From positions 1-64,000 of the forward strand of contig CAVVWM010000002.1 in NCBI GenBank assembly GCA_963751955.1: a DNA stretch of 64,000 bases, given 5' to 3'. How positions within the stretch are numbered: the stretch's first letter is position 1; the number at the start of each line of letters is the position of its first letter. Of the stretch, positions 1 to 9,244 are shown piece after piece. A program made the translations under genes and the position numbers. The notes below the pieces were generated by a model that was not told the origin of the DNA, searched no databases, and saw only the letters and a program-made list of their open reading frames with translations. Origin of the DNA: JABDIY01 sp963751955 (lineage in GTDB: Bacteria > Actinomycetota > Acidimicrobiia > Acidimicrobiales > SZUA-35).

Positions 1-3000
1 AACAGGCGGACTTCACGCACCAACGGATCGGCCGGGTTGAACACGAAGCAGTACTCACCTGCACCCAAGTTCACTGTCGCATCGAACTCCCAAACCCCGG
101 CGTCGAGGTTGAAAGTGAACGGGGTGGAGAACCCTCCAACATTGCCAGCCACCGTCGTCCCACCATCACAGGTGGTATTGGCACCACTACGAACCGCCCA
201 AGCCGGTGCACCAGGATTGGTGCCGTCATAGGTCGCTTCCAACACCAACGGAGCACCCGACACCGTCACACCATTCGTGGCCGGTTTGGTGATCACCCCT
301 GACGGGTTGATCTTGAACAGGCGGACTTCACGCACCAACGGATCGGCCGGGTTGAACACAAAGCAGTACTCACCTGCACCCAAGTTCACTGTCGCATCGA
401 ACTCCCAAACCCCGGCGTCGAGGTTGAAAGTGAACGGGGTGGAGAACCCTCCAACATTGCCAGCCACCGTCGTCCCACCATCACAGGTGGTATTGGCACC
501 ACTACGAACCGCCCAAGCCGGTGCACCAGGATTGGTGCCGTCATAGGTCGCTTCCAACACCAACGGAGCACCCGACACCGTCACACCATTCGTGGCCGGT
601 TTGGTGATCACCCCTGACGGGTTGATCTTGAACAGGCGGACTTCACGCACCAACGGATCGGCCGGGTTGAACACAAAGCAGTACTCACCTGCACCCAAGT
701 TCACTGTCGCATCGAACTCCCAAACCCCGGCGTCGAGGTTGAAAGTGAACGGGGTGGAGAACCCTCCAACATTGCCAGCCACATTCGTCCCACCATCACA
801 GGTGGTATTGGCACCACTACGAACCGCCCAAGCCGGTGCACCAGGATTGGTGCCGTCATAGGTCGCTTCCAACACCAACGGAGCACCCGACACCGTCACA
901 CCATTCGTGGCCGGTTTGGTGATCACCCCTGACGGGTTGATCTTGAACAGGCGGACTTCACGCACCAACGGATCGGCCGGGTTGAACACAAAGCAGTACT
1001 CACCTGCACCCAAGTTCACTGTCGCATCGAACTCCCAAACCCCGGCGTCGAGGTTGAAAGTCGAACGGGGTGGAGAACCCTCCAACATTGCCAGCCACCG
1101 TCGTCCCACCATCACAGGTGGTATTGGCACCACTACGAACCGCCCAAGCCGCCCCACCAGGATTGGTGCCGGTATAGGTCGCCTCCAACACCAACGGAGC
1201 ACCCGACACCACATCACCATCGGTGGCCGGAGCCGTGATCACCCCTGACGGGTTGATCTTGAACGTGCGGACTTCACGCACCAACGGATCGGCCGGGTTG
1301 AACACGAAGCAGTACTCACCTGCACCCAAGTGTCACCGTCGCATCGAACTCCCAAACCCCGGCGTCGAGGTCGAAAGTCGAACGGGGTGGAGAACCCTCC
1401 AACATTGCCAGCCACCGTCGTCCCACCATTACAGGTGGTATTGGCACCACTACGGACCGCCCAAGCCGCCACACCAGGATTGGTGCCGGTATAGGTCGCC
1501 TCCAACACCAACGGAGCACCCGACACCACATCACCATCGGTGGCCGGAGCCGTGATCACCCCTGACGGGTTGATCGTGAACGTGCGGACTTCGACGCACC
1601 AACGGATCGGCCGGGTTGAACACGAAGCAGTAGTCACCAGCACCCAAGTTCACCGTCGCATCGAACTCCCAACCCCCGGCGTCGAGGTCGAAGTGAACGC
1701 GGTGGAGAACCCTCCAACATTGCCAGCCACATTCGTCCCACCATCACAGGTGGTATTGGCACCACTACGAACCGCCCAAGCCGGTGCACCAGGATTGGTG
1801 CCGTCATAGGTCGCTTCCAACACCAACGGAGCACCCGACACCGTCACACCATTCGTGGCCGGTTTGGTGATCGCCCCTGACGGGTTGATCTTGAACAGGC
1901 GGACTTCACGCACCAACGGATCGGCCGGGTTGAACACGAAGCAGTACTCACCTGCACCCAAGTTCACTGTCGCATCGAACTCCCAAACCCCGGCGTCGAG
2001 GTTGAAAGTGAACGGGGTGGAGAACCCTCCAACATTGCCAGCCACATTCGTCCCACCATCACAGGTGGTATTGGCACCACTACGAACCGCCCAAGCCGGT
2101 GCACCAGGATTGGTGCCGTCATAGGTCGCTTCCAACACCAACGGAGCACCCGACACCGTCACACCATTCGTGGCCGGTTTGGTGATCACCCCTGACGGGT
2201 TGATCTTGAACAGGCGGACTTCACGCACCAACGGATCGGCCGGGTTGAACACAAAGCAGTACTCACCTGCACCCAAGTTCACTGTCGCATCGAACTCCCA
2301 AACCCCGGCGTCGAGGTTGAAAGTGAACGGGGTGGAGAACCCTCCAACATTGCCAGCCACATTCGTCCCACCATTACAGGTGGTATTGGCACCACTACGA
2401 ACCGCCCAAGCCGGTGCACCAGGATTGGTGCCGTCATAGGTCGCTTCCAACACCAACGGAGCACCCGACACCGTCACACCATTCGTGGCCGGTAGCCGTG
2501 ATCACCCCTGACGGGTTGATCTTGAACAGGCGGACTTCACGCACCAACGGATCGGCCGGGTTGAACACAAAGCAGTACTCACCTGCACCCAAGTTCACTG
2601 TCGCATCGAACTCCCAAACCCCGGCGTCGAGGTTGAAAGTGAACGGGGTGGAGAACCCTCCAACATTGCCAGCCACCGTCGTCCCACCATCACAGGTGGT
2701 ATTGGCACCACTACGAACCGCCCAAGCCGGTGCACCAGGATTGGTGCCGTCATAGGTCGCTTCCAACACCAACGGAGCACCCGACACCGTCACACCATTC
2801 GTGGCCGGTTTGGTGATCACCCCTGACGGGTTGATCTTGAACAGGCGGACTTCACGCACCAACGGATCGGCCGGGTTGAACACAAAGCAGTAGTCACCTG
2901 CACCCAAGTTCACTGTCGCATCGAACTCCCAAACCCCGGCGTCGAGGTTGAAGGTGAACGGGGTGGAGAACCCTCCAACATTGCCAGCCACATTCGTCCC

Positions 3001-3775
3001 ACCATCACAGGTGGTATTGGCACCACTACGAACCGCCCAAGCCGGTGCACCAGGATTGGTGCCGTCATAGGTCGCTTCCAACACCAACGGAGCACCCGAC
3101 ACCGTCACACCATTCGTGGCCGGTTTGGTGATCGCCCCTGACGGGTTGATCTTGAACAGGCGGACTTCACGCACCAACGGATCGGCCGGGTTGAACACGA
3201 AGCAGTAGTCACCTGCACCCAAGTTCACTGTCGCATCGAACTCCCAAACCCCGGCGTCGAGGTTGAAGGTGGACGGGGTGGAGAACCCTCCAACATTGCC
3301 AGCCACATTCGTCCCACCATTACAGGTGGTATTGGCACCACTACGAACCGCCCAAGCCGGTGCACCAGGATTGGTGCCGTCATAGGTCGCTTCCAACACC
3401 AACGGAGCACCCGACACCGTCACACCATTCGTGGCCGGAGCCGTGATCACCCCTGACGGGTTGATCTTGAACAGGCGGACTTCACGCACCAACGGATCGG
3501 CCGGGTTGAACACGAAGCAGTACTCACCTGCACCCAAGTTCACTGTCGCATCGAACTCCCAAACCCCGGCGTCGAGGTTGAAGGTGAACGGGGTGGAGAA
3601 CCCTCCAACATTGCCAGCCACATTCGTCCCACCATCACAGGTGGTATTGGCACCACTACGAACCGCCCAAGCCGGTGCACCAGGATTGGTGCCGTCATAG
3701 GTCGCTTCCAACACCAACGGAGCACCCGACACCGTCACACCATTCGTGGCCGGAGCCGTGATCACCCCTGTACTG
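1..3775. repeat. Tandem array of 315-bp units (12 copies in window)
   Basis: The marker ACCAACGGATCGG recurs at 19, 334, 649, 964, 1280, 1598, 1912, 2227, 2543, 2858, 3173 and 3488. The period is 315 bp except for intervals of 316, 318, 314 and 316, which mark 1-3 base indels. Most units are nearly identical in DNA. The units between about 1060 and 1690 are a diverged subtype (for example encoding TDGDVVSG instead of TNGVTVSG). The repeat is coding, so this is not a CRISPR or satellite array. Confidence 0.97.
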
Positions 3776-3855
3776 ACTTGAAGGCTCGATGCTGGACTTC
3801 CCGCAATGAGCAGGCCAACAACCATAACCAAGAACGCGATAAAGAGCCTTTTCAT
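1..3855 (-). CDS. Secreted tandem-repeat protein (105-aa units), frame broken, end outside window
   Basis: The gene starts at ATG 3855, about 10 nt after a GAAGGA ribosome site. The N-terminus MKRLFIAFLVMVVGLLIAG is a clear signal peptide, so the product is exported. After residue ~30 it is a string of near-identical 105-residue units, each with exactly two cysteines (in TTCDGG and EYCFVF), which suggests one disulfide per beta-rich domain. Twelve units lie in the window and the array runs past base 1. The frame is intact from 3855 to about 2495, shifts, runs to about 1690, then shifts several times down to about 1062, below which it is open again. I do not recognise the family. An adhesin or surface-layer role is inference from the signal peptide and repeat architecture only. 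Confidence 0.7.
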
Positions 3856-4337
3856 TTGCCTATTCCTTCAATAAATGAGACTGCTTGCGGGCGAGCCACA
3901 CGTTGTGTGGCCAATTCGAAACTACGCCGATATCACGAAGAGTGTCGATGGGGGTATTCACCTATCCAAGGCACAAATACCCAGCGCTCATAACAGAGAA
4001 ATCGTCACAAAGTTACGGGTTCTCTAACTGCATTCGCCCGACTACTTAGGATGCTTGAACTGATCACTTTTAGCCACAAGGGTGCCACGCAGCAGCACAA
4101 TGTGGAGAATGGCATCGAACAAGTGTTCGTTTCATTTCCGTGACTTTTCGAGCCAGTTCGGAGGTGGGGGTAGAGAACGAGCCGGCGCTGGAGGCGTCCG
4201 CTTCATTTAGGTCCCGATCCGGCGCCATCGGAATCGGCATTTAGGCTTCGCTTGTCGACGATTTTCGATACCACCTACGGCTCTGGCGTCGATCCGATCG
4301 CCACCTTGTGGTCTCCGAAGACAACGAGGAGCGATGG
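3856..4337. other. Intergenic region, divergent promoters
   Basis: This stretch separates the minus-strand repeat-protein gene from the plus-strand ABC ATPase remnant. It is more AT-rich than its surroundings and holds the two inverted repeats at 3895-3911 and 3952-3982. I see no credible gene in it. Confidence 0.5.
3895..3911. promoter_or_regulatory. Perfect palindrome upstream of the repeat-protein gene
   Basis: GCCACACGTTGTGTGGC has 7-bp arms around a 3-nt centre and sits 40 bp upstream of the repeat-protein start. It could be an operator or a 5' UTR hairpin. A second inverted repeat, GGGTATT...AATACCC, lies at 3952-3982. Function is inference. Confidence 0.4.
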
Positions 4338-5150
4338 ATGGCTCACGACGCGAGCGTGCTCAGGGTCCAGGGACTGACCAAGTCGTTCGGCGACCGAGTG
4401 GCCGTCAACGACATCCACTTCGCCATCGCCAGCGGAGAAACCTACGAACCGCTCGGCCCCAACGGCGCTGGCAAGACCACCGTCATCTCGATGGTGGCGG
4501 GGCTGAGGGCCAGCGACAGCGGCGATGTGGTGGTCGCGGAAAGCAGATGCACACCGGCGCCCTCGAAGCAAAGCGGGCCATCGGGCTGGTACCCCGGGAT
4601 CTGGCCATCTATCCCGATCTGACCGCACGGGAGAACCTTCGGTTCTTCGGCAAGCTGTACGGCCTGGACCGGAACGAGCTAGAAAAGGCCGGGTCGACGA
4701 CGTGCTCGACGTGATGGAACTTACCGACCGAGTCGACGACAAGACCGACGAGTTCTCCGGGAGCATGAAGCGTCGACTGAACATCGGCATCGGCCTGCTA
4801 CACCGACCGGCACTCCTGATTCTCGACGAGCCGACGGTGGACGTCGACCCTCAGAGCCGCAACACCATCCTGTCCAGCGTGGAACGGCTCGGTGACGAAC
4901 GCATGGCCGTCTTGTACACCACCCATCACATGGAGGAGGCCGAGCGCCTCAGCGACCGGGTTGAAAACATCGACCTCGGCCACATCGTCGCCGAGGGCTG
5001 GTCGCATCGATCGGGGTTGCCGATCGGATCCACCTGAGGGCGACCGGAGCGTTGGACAAGGCCGCTGCACGCGCCGGAGAGAGCAGGGTCACCACGATCA
5101 GTCTGGCGAACCCCACCACCACCGCCCAGCCGGATGCGTCACGGGTGTGG
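4338..5150 (+). pseudogene. ABC transporter ATPase, multiply frameshifted
   Basis: The protein can be pieced together from three frames. It starts MAHDASVLRVQGLTKSFG at 4338 after a GAGGAG site. The Walker A motif is GPNGAGKTT, the signature is FSGSMKRRLN and Walker B is LLILDEPTVDVDP, followed by a switch-type segment (YTTHHMEEAE). This order is that of drug/multidrug export ATPases (CcmA, DrrA-like). The frame shifts near 4545, near 4690 and again near 5005, and the C-terminal DRIHLRATGALDKAAARAG lies in a third frame. No partner permease follows. With three shifts and a Pro just before Walker A (YEPLGPNG, usually L-L-G), I take it as decayed, though sequencing errors may add to it. Confidence 0.75.
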
Positions 5151-5217
5151 GGGTAGAGGGTGTCGGTGGCGTTGAGCGGTACGAGGACGTCCTGTTCGAC
5201 GATCCCCTCGGAGCTGT

Positions 5218-5496
5218 GTGCTAGCTGGGCGCGCAGCCGAGGGACTGGCTGGCGCTGGACTGACCATGCTCAACGATGTGCAGCTCAACCAGGTGCTGTT
5301 CCGTTGTCCTGACGCCGCCCAGACAGCGCCATTGCTCGACGCAATACAGCGAAGCGGTGTGGCCTGGATGGGATCGACCGTGTGGGAGGGACAGCTCGCT
5401 ATTCGGCTCAGTGTGTCATCGTGGGCCACGACCGCTGCCGACATCGACGCGACGGTCACAATGATCGAGACCGAGTTTGGGAGAATCCAATCATGA
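5218..5496 (+). pseudogene. PLP-dependent decarboxylase, C-terminal fragment
   Basis: The 92-residue open frame contains LNDVQLNQVLF, then IQRSGVAWMGSTVWEGQLAIRLSVSSWATT and an acidic tail. This is the usual C-terminal end of group II pyridoxal-phosphate decarboxylases (aspartate, glutamate or diaminobutyrate type; families of about 450-500 residues). The catalytic core with the PLP lysine is absent upstream, where the ABC ATPase remnant lies, so the fragment cannot be active. It marks a deletion or rearrangement junction between about 5150 and 5220. Confidence 0.65.
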
Positions 5497-5915
5497 GAGC
5501 TGTTCGGCCGGATGGATCCAGCGTCACCATTGCCGATGTCGATGGGCCTCAGGACGACGGTGAACTCATCGACGTGTCGCCTCGGGCATTTGCGTGTCTG
5601 ACCCACCTGCTCGACGCCGGGTTCTCCGAGGTCAAACTCAGTCCTGAGCACGGTCTGCCCGAAGCTTGCGCCATCAGCTGCGACAACGTGGGGTGCTCGG
5701 TTGCCGGTGGTTTCGCTCACACCCCGACGGCACAACCGGAGATGAACGCGACAGTGGCAGGGCCCTACGACCCTGCCACCGCATGCGGTTCAGTGGGACT
5801 AGCCGGCGAGGAGTTCTGGTGGAACGTCGCTCGACAGCACCGATCCGTGCCATCGGGCTTCACGCCAGATGTCGTCCACTTTCTTCCACACGATGGTGGT
5901 CATGCAGTCGAATGA
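5493..5915 (+). pseudogene. Doubtful ORF with a MazF-like segment
   Basis: An ATG overlaps the preceding stop (ATGA). The first ~70 codons include VKLSPEHGLPEACAISCDNV, which resembles the conserved C-terminal part of actinobacterial MazF/PemK toxins, where a GLP-x-x-C/S-x-x-x-x-D-x-(V/I) pattern is common. The MazF N-terminus (GD-V/I-...) is not seen. The last third overlaps the opposite-strand SnoaL-like gene and crosses a strong hairpin at 5754-5779, so the real coding part probably ends before 5754. I regard it as a remnant or a chance ORF. Confidence 0.3.
5754..5779. terminator. Perfect 9-bp hairpin between converging genes
   Basis: GTGGCAGGG and CCCTGCCAC form a perfect stem around an 8-nt loop. 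It lies just beyond the stop of the minus-strand gene ending at 5799 and at the likely end of the plus-strand remnant, as expected for a bidirectional terminator. No long U tract follows on either strand. Confidence 0.5.
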
Positions 5916-6227
5916 AGCGACGAGATCCCCGACGGTCAACGACTGCCGGAACTCGAGGACCGAATACCCCATCGTGTCGGCTTTCACGGCGTCGTAGGCG
6001 AGAATCTCGCTGTCGGTACCCGCCTGCATTGCATCCAACTGACCGAACAGACCGTGGAACCATGCTTCCCACTCTTCACGGGAGCGGACGGCGACGTTGG
6101 TTCCGTCGGGTGCGATGTCCACGATTCCGTAGTCGTCATCGCACAGCTCGGCCAGCGTGTCGAAGTCGTGATCTCTCACCGAGCGGAGCAGCGTGATCGT
6201 TTCGGCGAAGAACTCCAAGCTGGACAT
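5799..6227 (-). CDS. SnoaL-like / NTF2-fold protein (DUF4440-like)
   Basis: This is a 142-residue cystatin-like alpha+beta protein. The N-terminal helix pattern (EFFAETITLLRSVRDHDFDTLAELCDDDYG), the central aromatic stretch (EEWEAWFHGLFGQLDAM) and the C-terminal strand MTTIVWKKVDDIWREARWHGS fit the NTF2/SnoaL fold, where a cone-shaped pocket binds small ligands or does simple general acid-base chemistry. No specific substrate can be read. Its start overlaps the end of the upstream ORF by 92 nt in another frame, which is unusual and suggests that ORF is truncated. Confidence 0.65.
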   Translation of the reverse strand: MSSLEFFAETITLLRSVRDHDFDTLAELCDDDYGIVDIAPDGTNVAVRSREEWEAWFHGLFGQLDAMQAGTDSEILAYDAVKADTMGYSVLEFRQSLTVGDLVASFDCMTTIVWKKVDDIWREARWHGSVLSSDVPPELLAG

Positions 6228-6813
6228 CGGCCGAAACCCCGGGCGAGCCGTCTGCGTTCATGATCACCAGAGCCCACTCGGCCCACGTCTGGATCGTCCA
6301 GTCGAGGGTCTGTTCACCGCTGCCACTCACCGACGCCACCCAGAAACCCTCGGTCCCCGGAGCGGCAGGATCGGTGGTGCCCTCGTTCCTGGTGTACACC
6401 ACATCCTCGACGTCGTTCTTGAAGAAGTCCCAGTCGGTGATCTCATCGTGGGCGACGCCGTCGAGGTACCCGGCAACCGTATCGACGGGAGCGATACCCA
6501 TGAAGAGTGTCTCGGACCCCGTCGCAACACCCTCCACCCGGAGATCATCGGACGACGAGACGAGCCAATGTGTCGGCAGCTCAAGGTCGTCGGTGACCAC
6601 TGCACGCGACGACGTATCGATCGGCAACGGATCGGTCAAGTTGTACTCGCCAAAAAGGGAAGAGGAGAACAACGCCCCGACACCGTTCAGTACGAGGAAC
6701 AGCCCTGCCAACACCAGCCCAACTCCGATGATCACCTTGGTTCCACGCGTCACCGGAACCACCTCTTTCGGTTCGTGAGCACCCGGGAAGTCGGATGTCT
6801 CTACCCTCTTCAT
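6136..6813 (-). CDS. Single-pass membrane protein, apparently 3'-truncated
   Basis: I take ATG 6813 (MKRVETSDFPGAHEP) because the upstream extension is Arg-rich and implausible. One membrane helix (VIIGVGLVLAGLFLVLNGVG) is followed by an extracytoplasmic domain with repeated Trp and acidic residues (DWTIQTWAEWALVIMNADGS). Similar actinobacterial proteins usually continue after the NADGS motif with a second hydrophobic helix. Here the frame instead runs into the SnoaL-like gene and ends in an Arg-rich tail, so the last ~36 residues are probably not native. Function unknown. Confidence 0.5.
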   Translation of the reverse strand: MKRVETSDFPGAHEPKEVVPVTRGTKVIIGVGLVLAGLFLVLNGVGALFSSSLFGEYNLTDPLPIDTSSRAVVTDDLELPTHWLVSSSDDLRVEGVATGSETLFMGIAPVDTVAGYLDGVAHDEITDWDFFKNDVEDVVYTRNEGTTDPAAPGTEGFWVASVSGSGEQTLDWTIQTWAEWALVIMNADGSPGVSADVQLGVLRRNDHAAPLGERSRLRHAGRAVR

Positions 6814-7162
6814 GCCACGTCCGCGTCGCCGCGACCAGAGCCGAAGAACAGATCCTGTCCGAAATCCCTGCCTGGGCCGCCAGGCTGCGCCCAGGCTTCG
6901 ACTTGCGGTCACCTAGGCGCTCGACATCGTGTACTGAATCCGCCAAGGGCGCTGGTGATCGGGAGCTGATCTAGTTATGCGCACATTGGGAATCGCCGGG
7001 TGACCTGGGGAAACCCGCGAAATCGCAGGTCAGCAGCGTGTGGCGATGCCCGGTGTTCCCCGCTGCTCCCCACTGTTTACGTCTGTTCCGTGAGTTTTCT
7101 GTGAGCTTTTCTGACGCCCGTTTCAGAACCCAATCGGTGCAGGCAAGCCTTCGCGGCCCTCC
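6814..7162. other. Intergenic region
   Basis: No supportable gene is seen. The segment separates the membrane-protein gene from the 3' end of the polyol operon. It contains AT-richer text around 7070-7120 (TGTTTACGTCTGTTCC...) but no convincing terminator hairpin. Confidence 0.4.
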
Positions 7163-7924
7163 TCAGGTTGCTGTGTAACCACCGTCCACGACCAGGTTTT
7201 CGCCATTGATCATGCCGGCAGCGCCACTCACCAGATAGAGCGCAGCCATTGCGATCTCTTCAGGCTGAGCGAAGCGGCGGGTCGGGATCAGCTTCTTGAA
7301 ATTCTCGCCTCGTTCACCGGCCCACGTGCCTTCGGCACCCATCGCGCTCTCGACGACCGTTGGCGAGATGGCGTTGACGTTGATACCGAGGGGGCCCCAC
7401 TCCATGGCGAGCACGTTGGTCATGCCGAGGATGGCGGCTTTGCTGGCGCAGTATGCGAGGTGGCCGTCGAGAGCGACCAGTGCCGCTTGGGAGGCCATGT
7501 TGACGATGCGGCCGCTGCCCTGGGCGATCATTTGCTTGCCCACTTCGCGGGCGTAGAGGAACGAACCGCGCAGGTTCACCGCCATCGTGGTGTCCCAAAG
7601 CTCAACCGAGGTTTCCTCGGCCTTGGCGAGCGGCCCGATACCGGCGTTGTTCAGCAGAATGTCGATACGCCCCAGTTGTTCAACCGCTTGCGCAACGACA
7701 CCCTTCACGGAGGCCTCATCGGCAACGTCACCGACCAAGCCGAGATGCTGCGATCCGAGCGAGCGTGCTGCTTCGTGCACCTGTTCGGTGCGGTCGACCA
7801 GAATCAGCGTGGCGCCGCGTTCGGCGAACAACTCGGCCATGCACGTGGCGATACCACCAGCCCCGCCGGTGATGAGGGCCACCTGTCCAGTGAGATCGAA
7901 TGCTGTGTCGAATGAGAAGTCCAT
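7163..7924 (-). CDS. SDR oxidoreductase, polyol (arabinitol/threitol-type) dehydrogenase
   Basis: This 253-residue classical short-chain dehydrogenase has the cofactor motif TGGAGGIA, NNAG, the catalytic Ser (NMASQAA) and the Y-x-x-x-K pair (AYCASKAA). An Asp at the end of beta-2 (LILVDR) favours NAD over NADP. The C-terminal GENLVVDGGYTAT is typical. It is the last gene of the minus-strand sugar operon, 15 nt after the KbaZ-like gene. Closest remembered relatives are GolD-type dehydrogenases for D-arabinitol and D-threitol. The exact polyol is inference from context. Confidence 0.85.
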   Translation of the reverse strand: MDFSFDTAFDLTGQVALITGGAGGIATCMAELFAERGATLILVDRTEQVHEAARSLGSQHLGLVGDVADEASVKGVVAQAVEQLGRIDILLNNAGIGPLAKAEETSVELWDTTMAVNLRGSFLYAREVGKQMIAQGSGRIVNMASQAALVALDGHLAYCASKAAILGMTNVLAMEWGPLGINVNAISPTVVESAMGAEGTWAGERGENFKKLIPTRRFAQPEEIAMAALYLVSGAAGMINGENLVVDGGYTAT

Positions 7925-7939
7925 GACCGACTTTCGTGT

Positions 7940-9244
7940 TCAGTGCGCCTGAGAGACGCTGTTGGGTGCGAGCCCGCTTGCACGGGCGTAGATGGAGACA
8001 ACCTCTTGGATCCAGTGTCGAATCAGAGAGAGTGGATCGTTGTTCAAGGTCCCGGCACGAAACGCAGCGTACTGAAGTGGCATGAACTGGCTCAGGAGTG
8101 TCATCGGAGCCGGCCGCTCGGAGAGGTTCTTCAGCAGCACCTGCACGCTGGCTTCGATCTCGGGGTCAGCCCAGTAATAACGTGAGCGATCGCTGAAGCT
8201 GTACTTGCGAGCGAAGGCCCGCTCCGCATCCGATCCGGCGTAGTACTTGGCCCAGTTCTGCGGATTCTCGAGCATTCGCTCATCCAGCACCTGGCGGAGA
8301 TTGGACAGGGGCATGTCAGTGATCCACTCCTGCTCGATATAGCTCAACGCAAAGAGCGCCTCGCGGGCCGCATAGGTCAAGCCGGGTCCGACTTTGAGGA
8401 TCGCGAAATGGTCATTGACCAGATTGCGTAACGCGATCTCGGTCTGGTAGTCGGTCGAGTGGGCTTCGTAGACAATGTTGTCAAAGCCCAAAATGGCCGT
8501 ACTCAGCTCCTGTGCCTTGGCAGGTTGATATCCGATCACGGCGGCGTGGTCAAACTCGACACCGGGCTGCACGACCACTCCGATCACCCGTTCCCAGGCT
8601 GCATCCAGACCGCATTCGGTGAACTTGGTGCGGTGGGTCTCGATGGTTTGCTTCAGATCCTCGATCCGCGTGGTGGCGAGTTCGTCAAGGTCTTCTTGCG
8701 CCCCGCCGGGCACCGGCACTTCGGTTCCGATGATGTAGACCGGCGGCGCCGACGGATCGGGAATTGCCGCTTCGGCTGCGGCGCACAACTCTGTGGCACG
8801 CTCGGCGATGGTCTCGTCCGGGAGCGGTTCGACATCATCAGCACACGCCATGCTGGCGTCCAGGTGGATCTTGGAGAAGCCGGCACGAACATAGTCTGCG
8901 ACCATGGTTTTTGCTGCCGCCATCGCCTCGGCCGCCGGTTTCGAGGTCCAGGGGTTCGGGCCCAGGTGATCACCCCCGAGAACGAGCTGTTGCTCGGGGA
9001 AGTCCACCCCTGCCGCGATCTCCAGCACGTAGTCGCGAAAGTCGCTCGGCGTCATGCCGGTGTAGCCGCCCTCTTGGTTGACCTGGTTGCAGGTGGCCTC
9101 GATCAACAGCGGCGAGCCATCACACTTGGCTTGGTGCAGAGAGGCTTCGAGTACCAGGCGGTGAGCCGAGCACACCGAGTAGATGCCCTGCTTGCCGTCG
9201 GCCCGGTTTTCTTCAACGATGTCTTTCAGAATTCTGGCGTTCAT
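7940..9244 (-). CDS. kbaZ: Class II tagatose-bisphosphate aldolase subunit, KbaZ/GatZ-like
   Basis: This 434-residue protein has the KbaZ/GatZ hallmarks: NRADGKQGIYSVCSAHRLVL, LIEATCNQVNQEGGYTG, LGGDHLGPNPW, KIHLDASMAC and EAHSTDYQ. In E. coli this protein stabilises the catalytic GatY/KbaY aldolase; no GatY homologue is present in the window, so here it may act with the LacD-like aldolase upstream or alone. Its ATG overlaps the preceding kinase stop (ATGA), so translation is coupled. Its role is cleavage of a ketohexose 1,6-bisphosphate to triose phosphates in hexitol catabolism; the precise substrate (tagatose or fructose bisphosphate) cannot be read. Confidence 0.88.
   Translation of the reverse strand: MNARILKDIVEENRADGKQGIYSVCSAHRLVLEASLHQAKCDGSPLLIEATCNQVNQEGGYTGMTPSDFRDYVLEIAAGVDFPEQQLVLGGDHLGPNPWTSKPAAEAMAAAKTMVADYVRAGFSKIHLDASMACADDVEPLPDETIAERATELCAAAEAAIPDPSAPPVYIIGTEVPVPGGAQEDLDELATTRIEDLKQTIETHRTKFTECGLDAAWERVIGVVVQPGVEFDHAAVIGYQPAKAQELSTAILGFDNIVYEAHSTDYQTEIALRNLVNDHFAILKVGPGLTYAAREALFALSYIEQEWITDMPLSNLRQVLDERMLENPQNWAKYYAGSDAERAFARKYSFSDRSRYYWADPEIEASVQVLLKNLSERPAPMTLLSQFMPLQYAAFRAGTLNNDPLSLIRHWIQEVVSIYARASGLAPNSVSQAH

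Noticed and set aside
37..3700. Repeated plus-strand ORFs of 89 codons in the array
   Set aside because: They are shadows of the minus-strand repeat protein: no ribosome sites, and the minus strand has the signal peptide and consistent domain sequence.
1..3775. Possible CRISPR array or satellite DNA
   Set aside because: Units are 315 bp, coding and without short spacers; there are no cas genes.
5493..5915. Active MazF toxin
   Set aside because: Only a short C-terminal-like segment is present, there is no N-terminal beta-barrel start, no antitoxin gene, and the ORF crosses a hairpin into the opposite gene.
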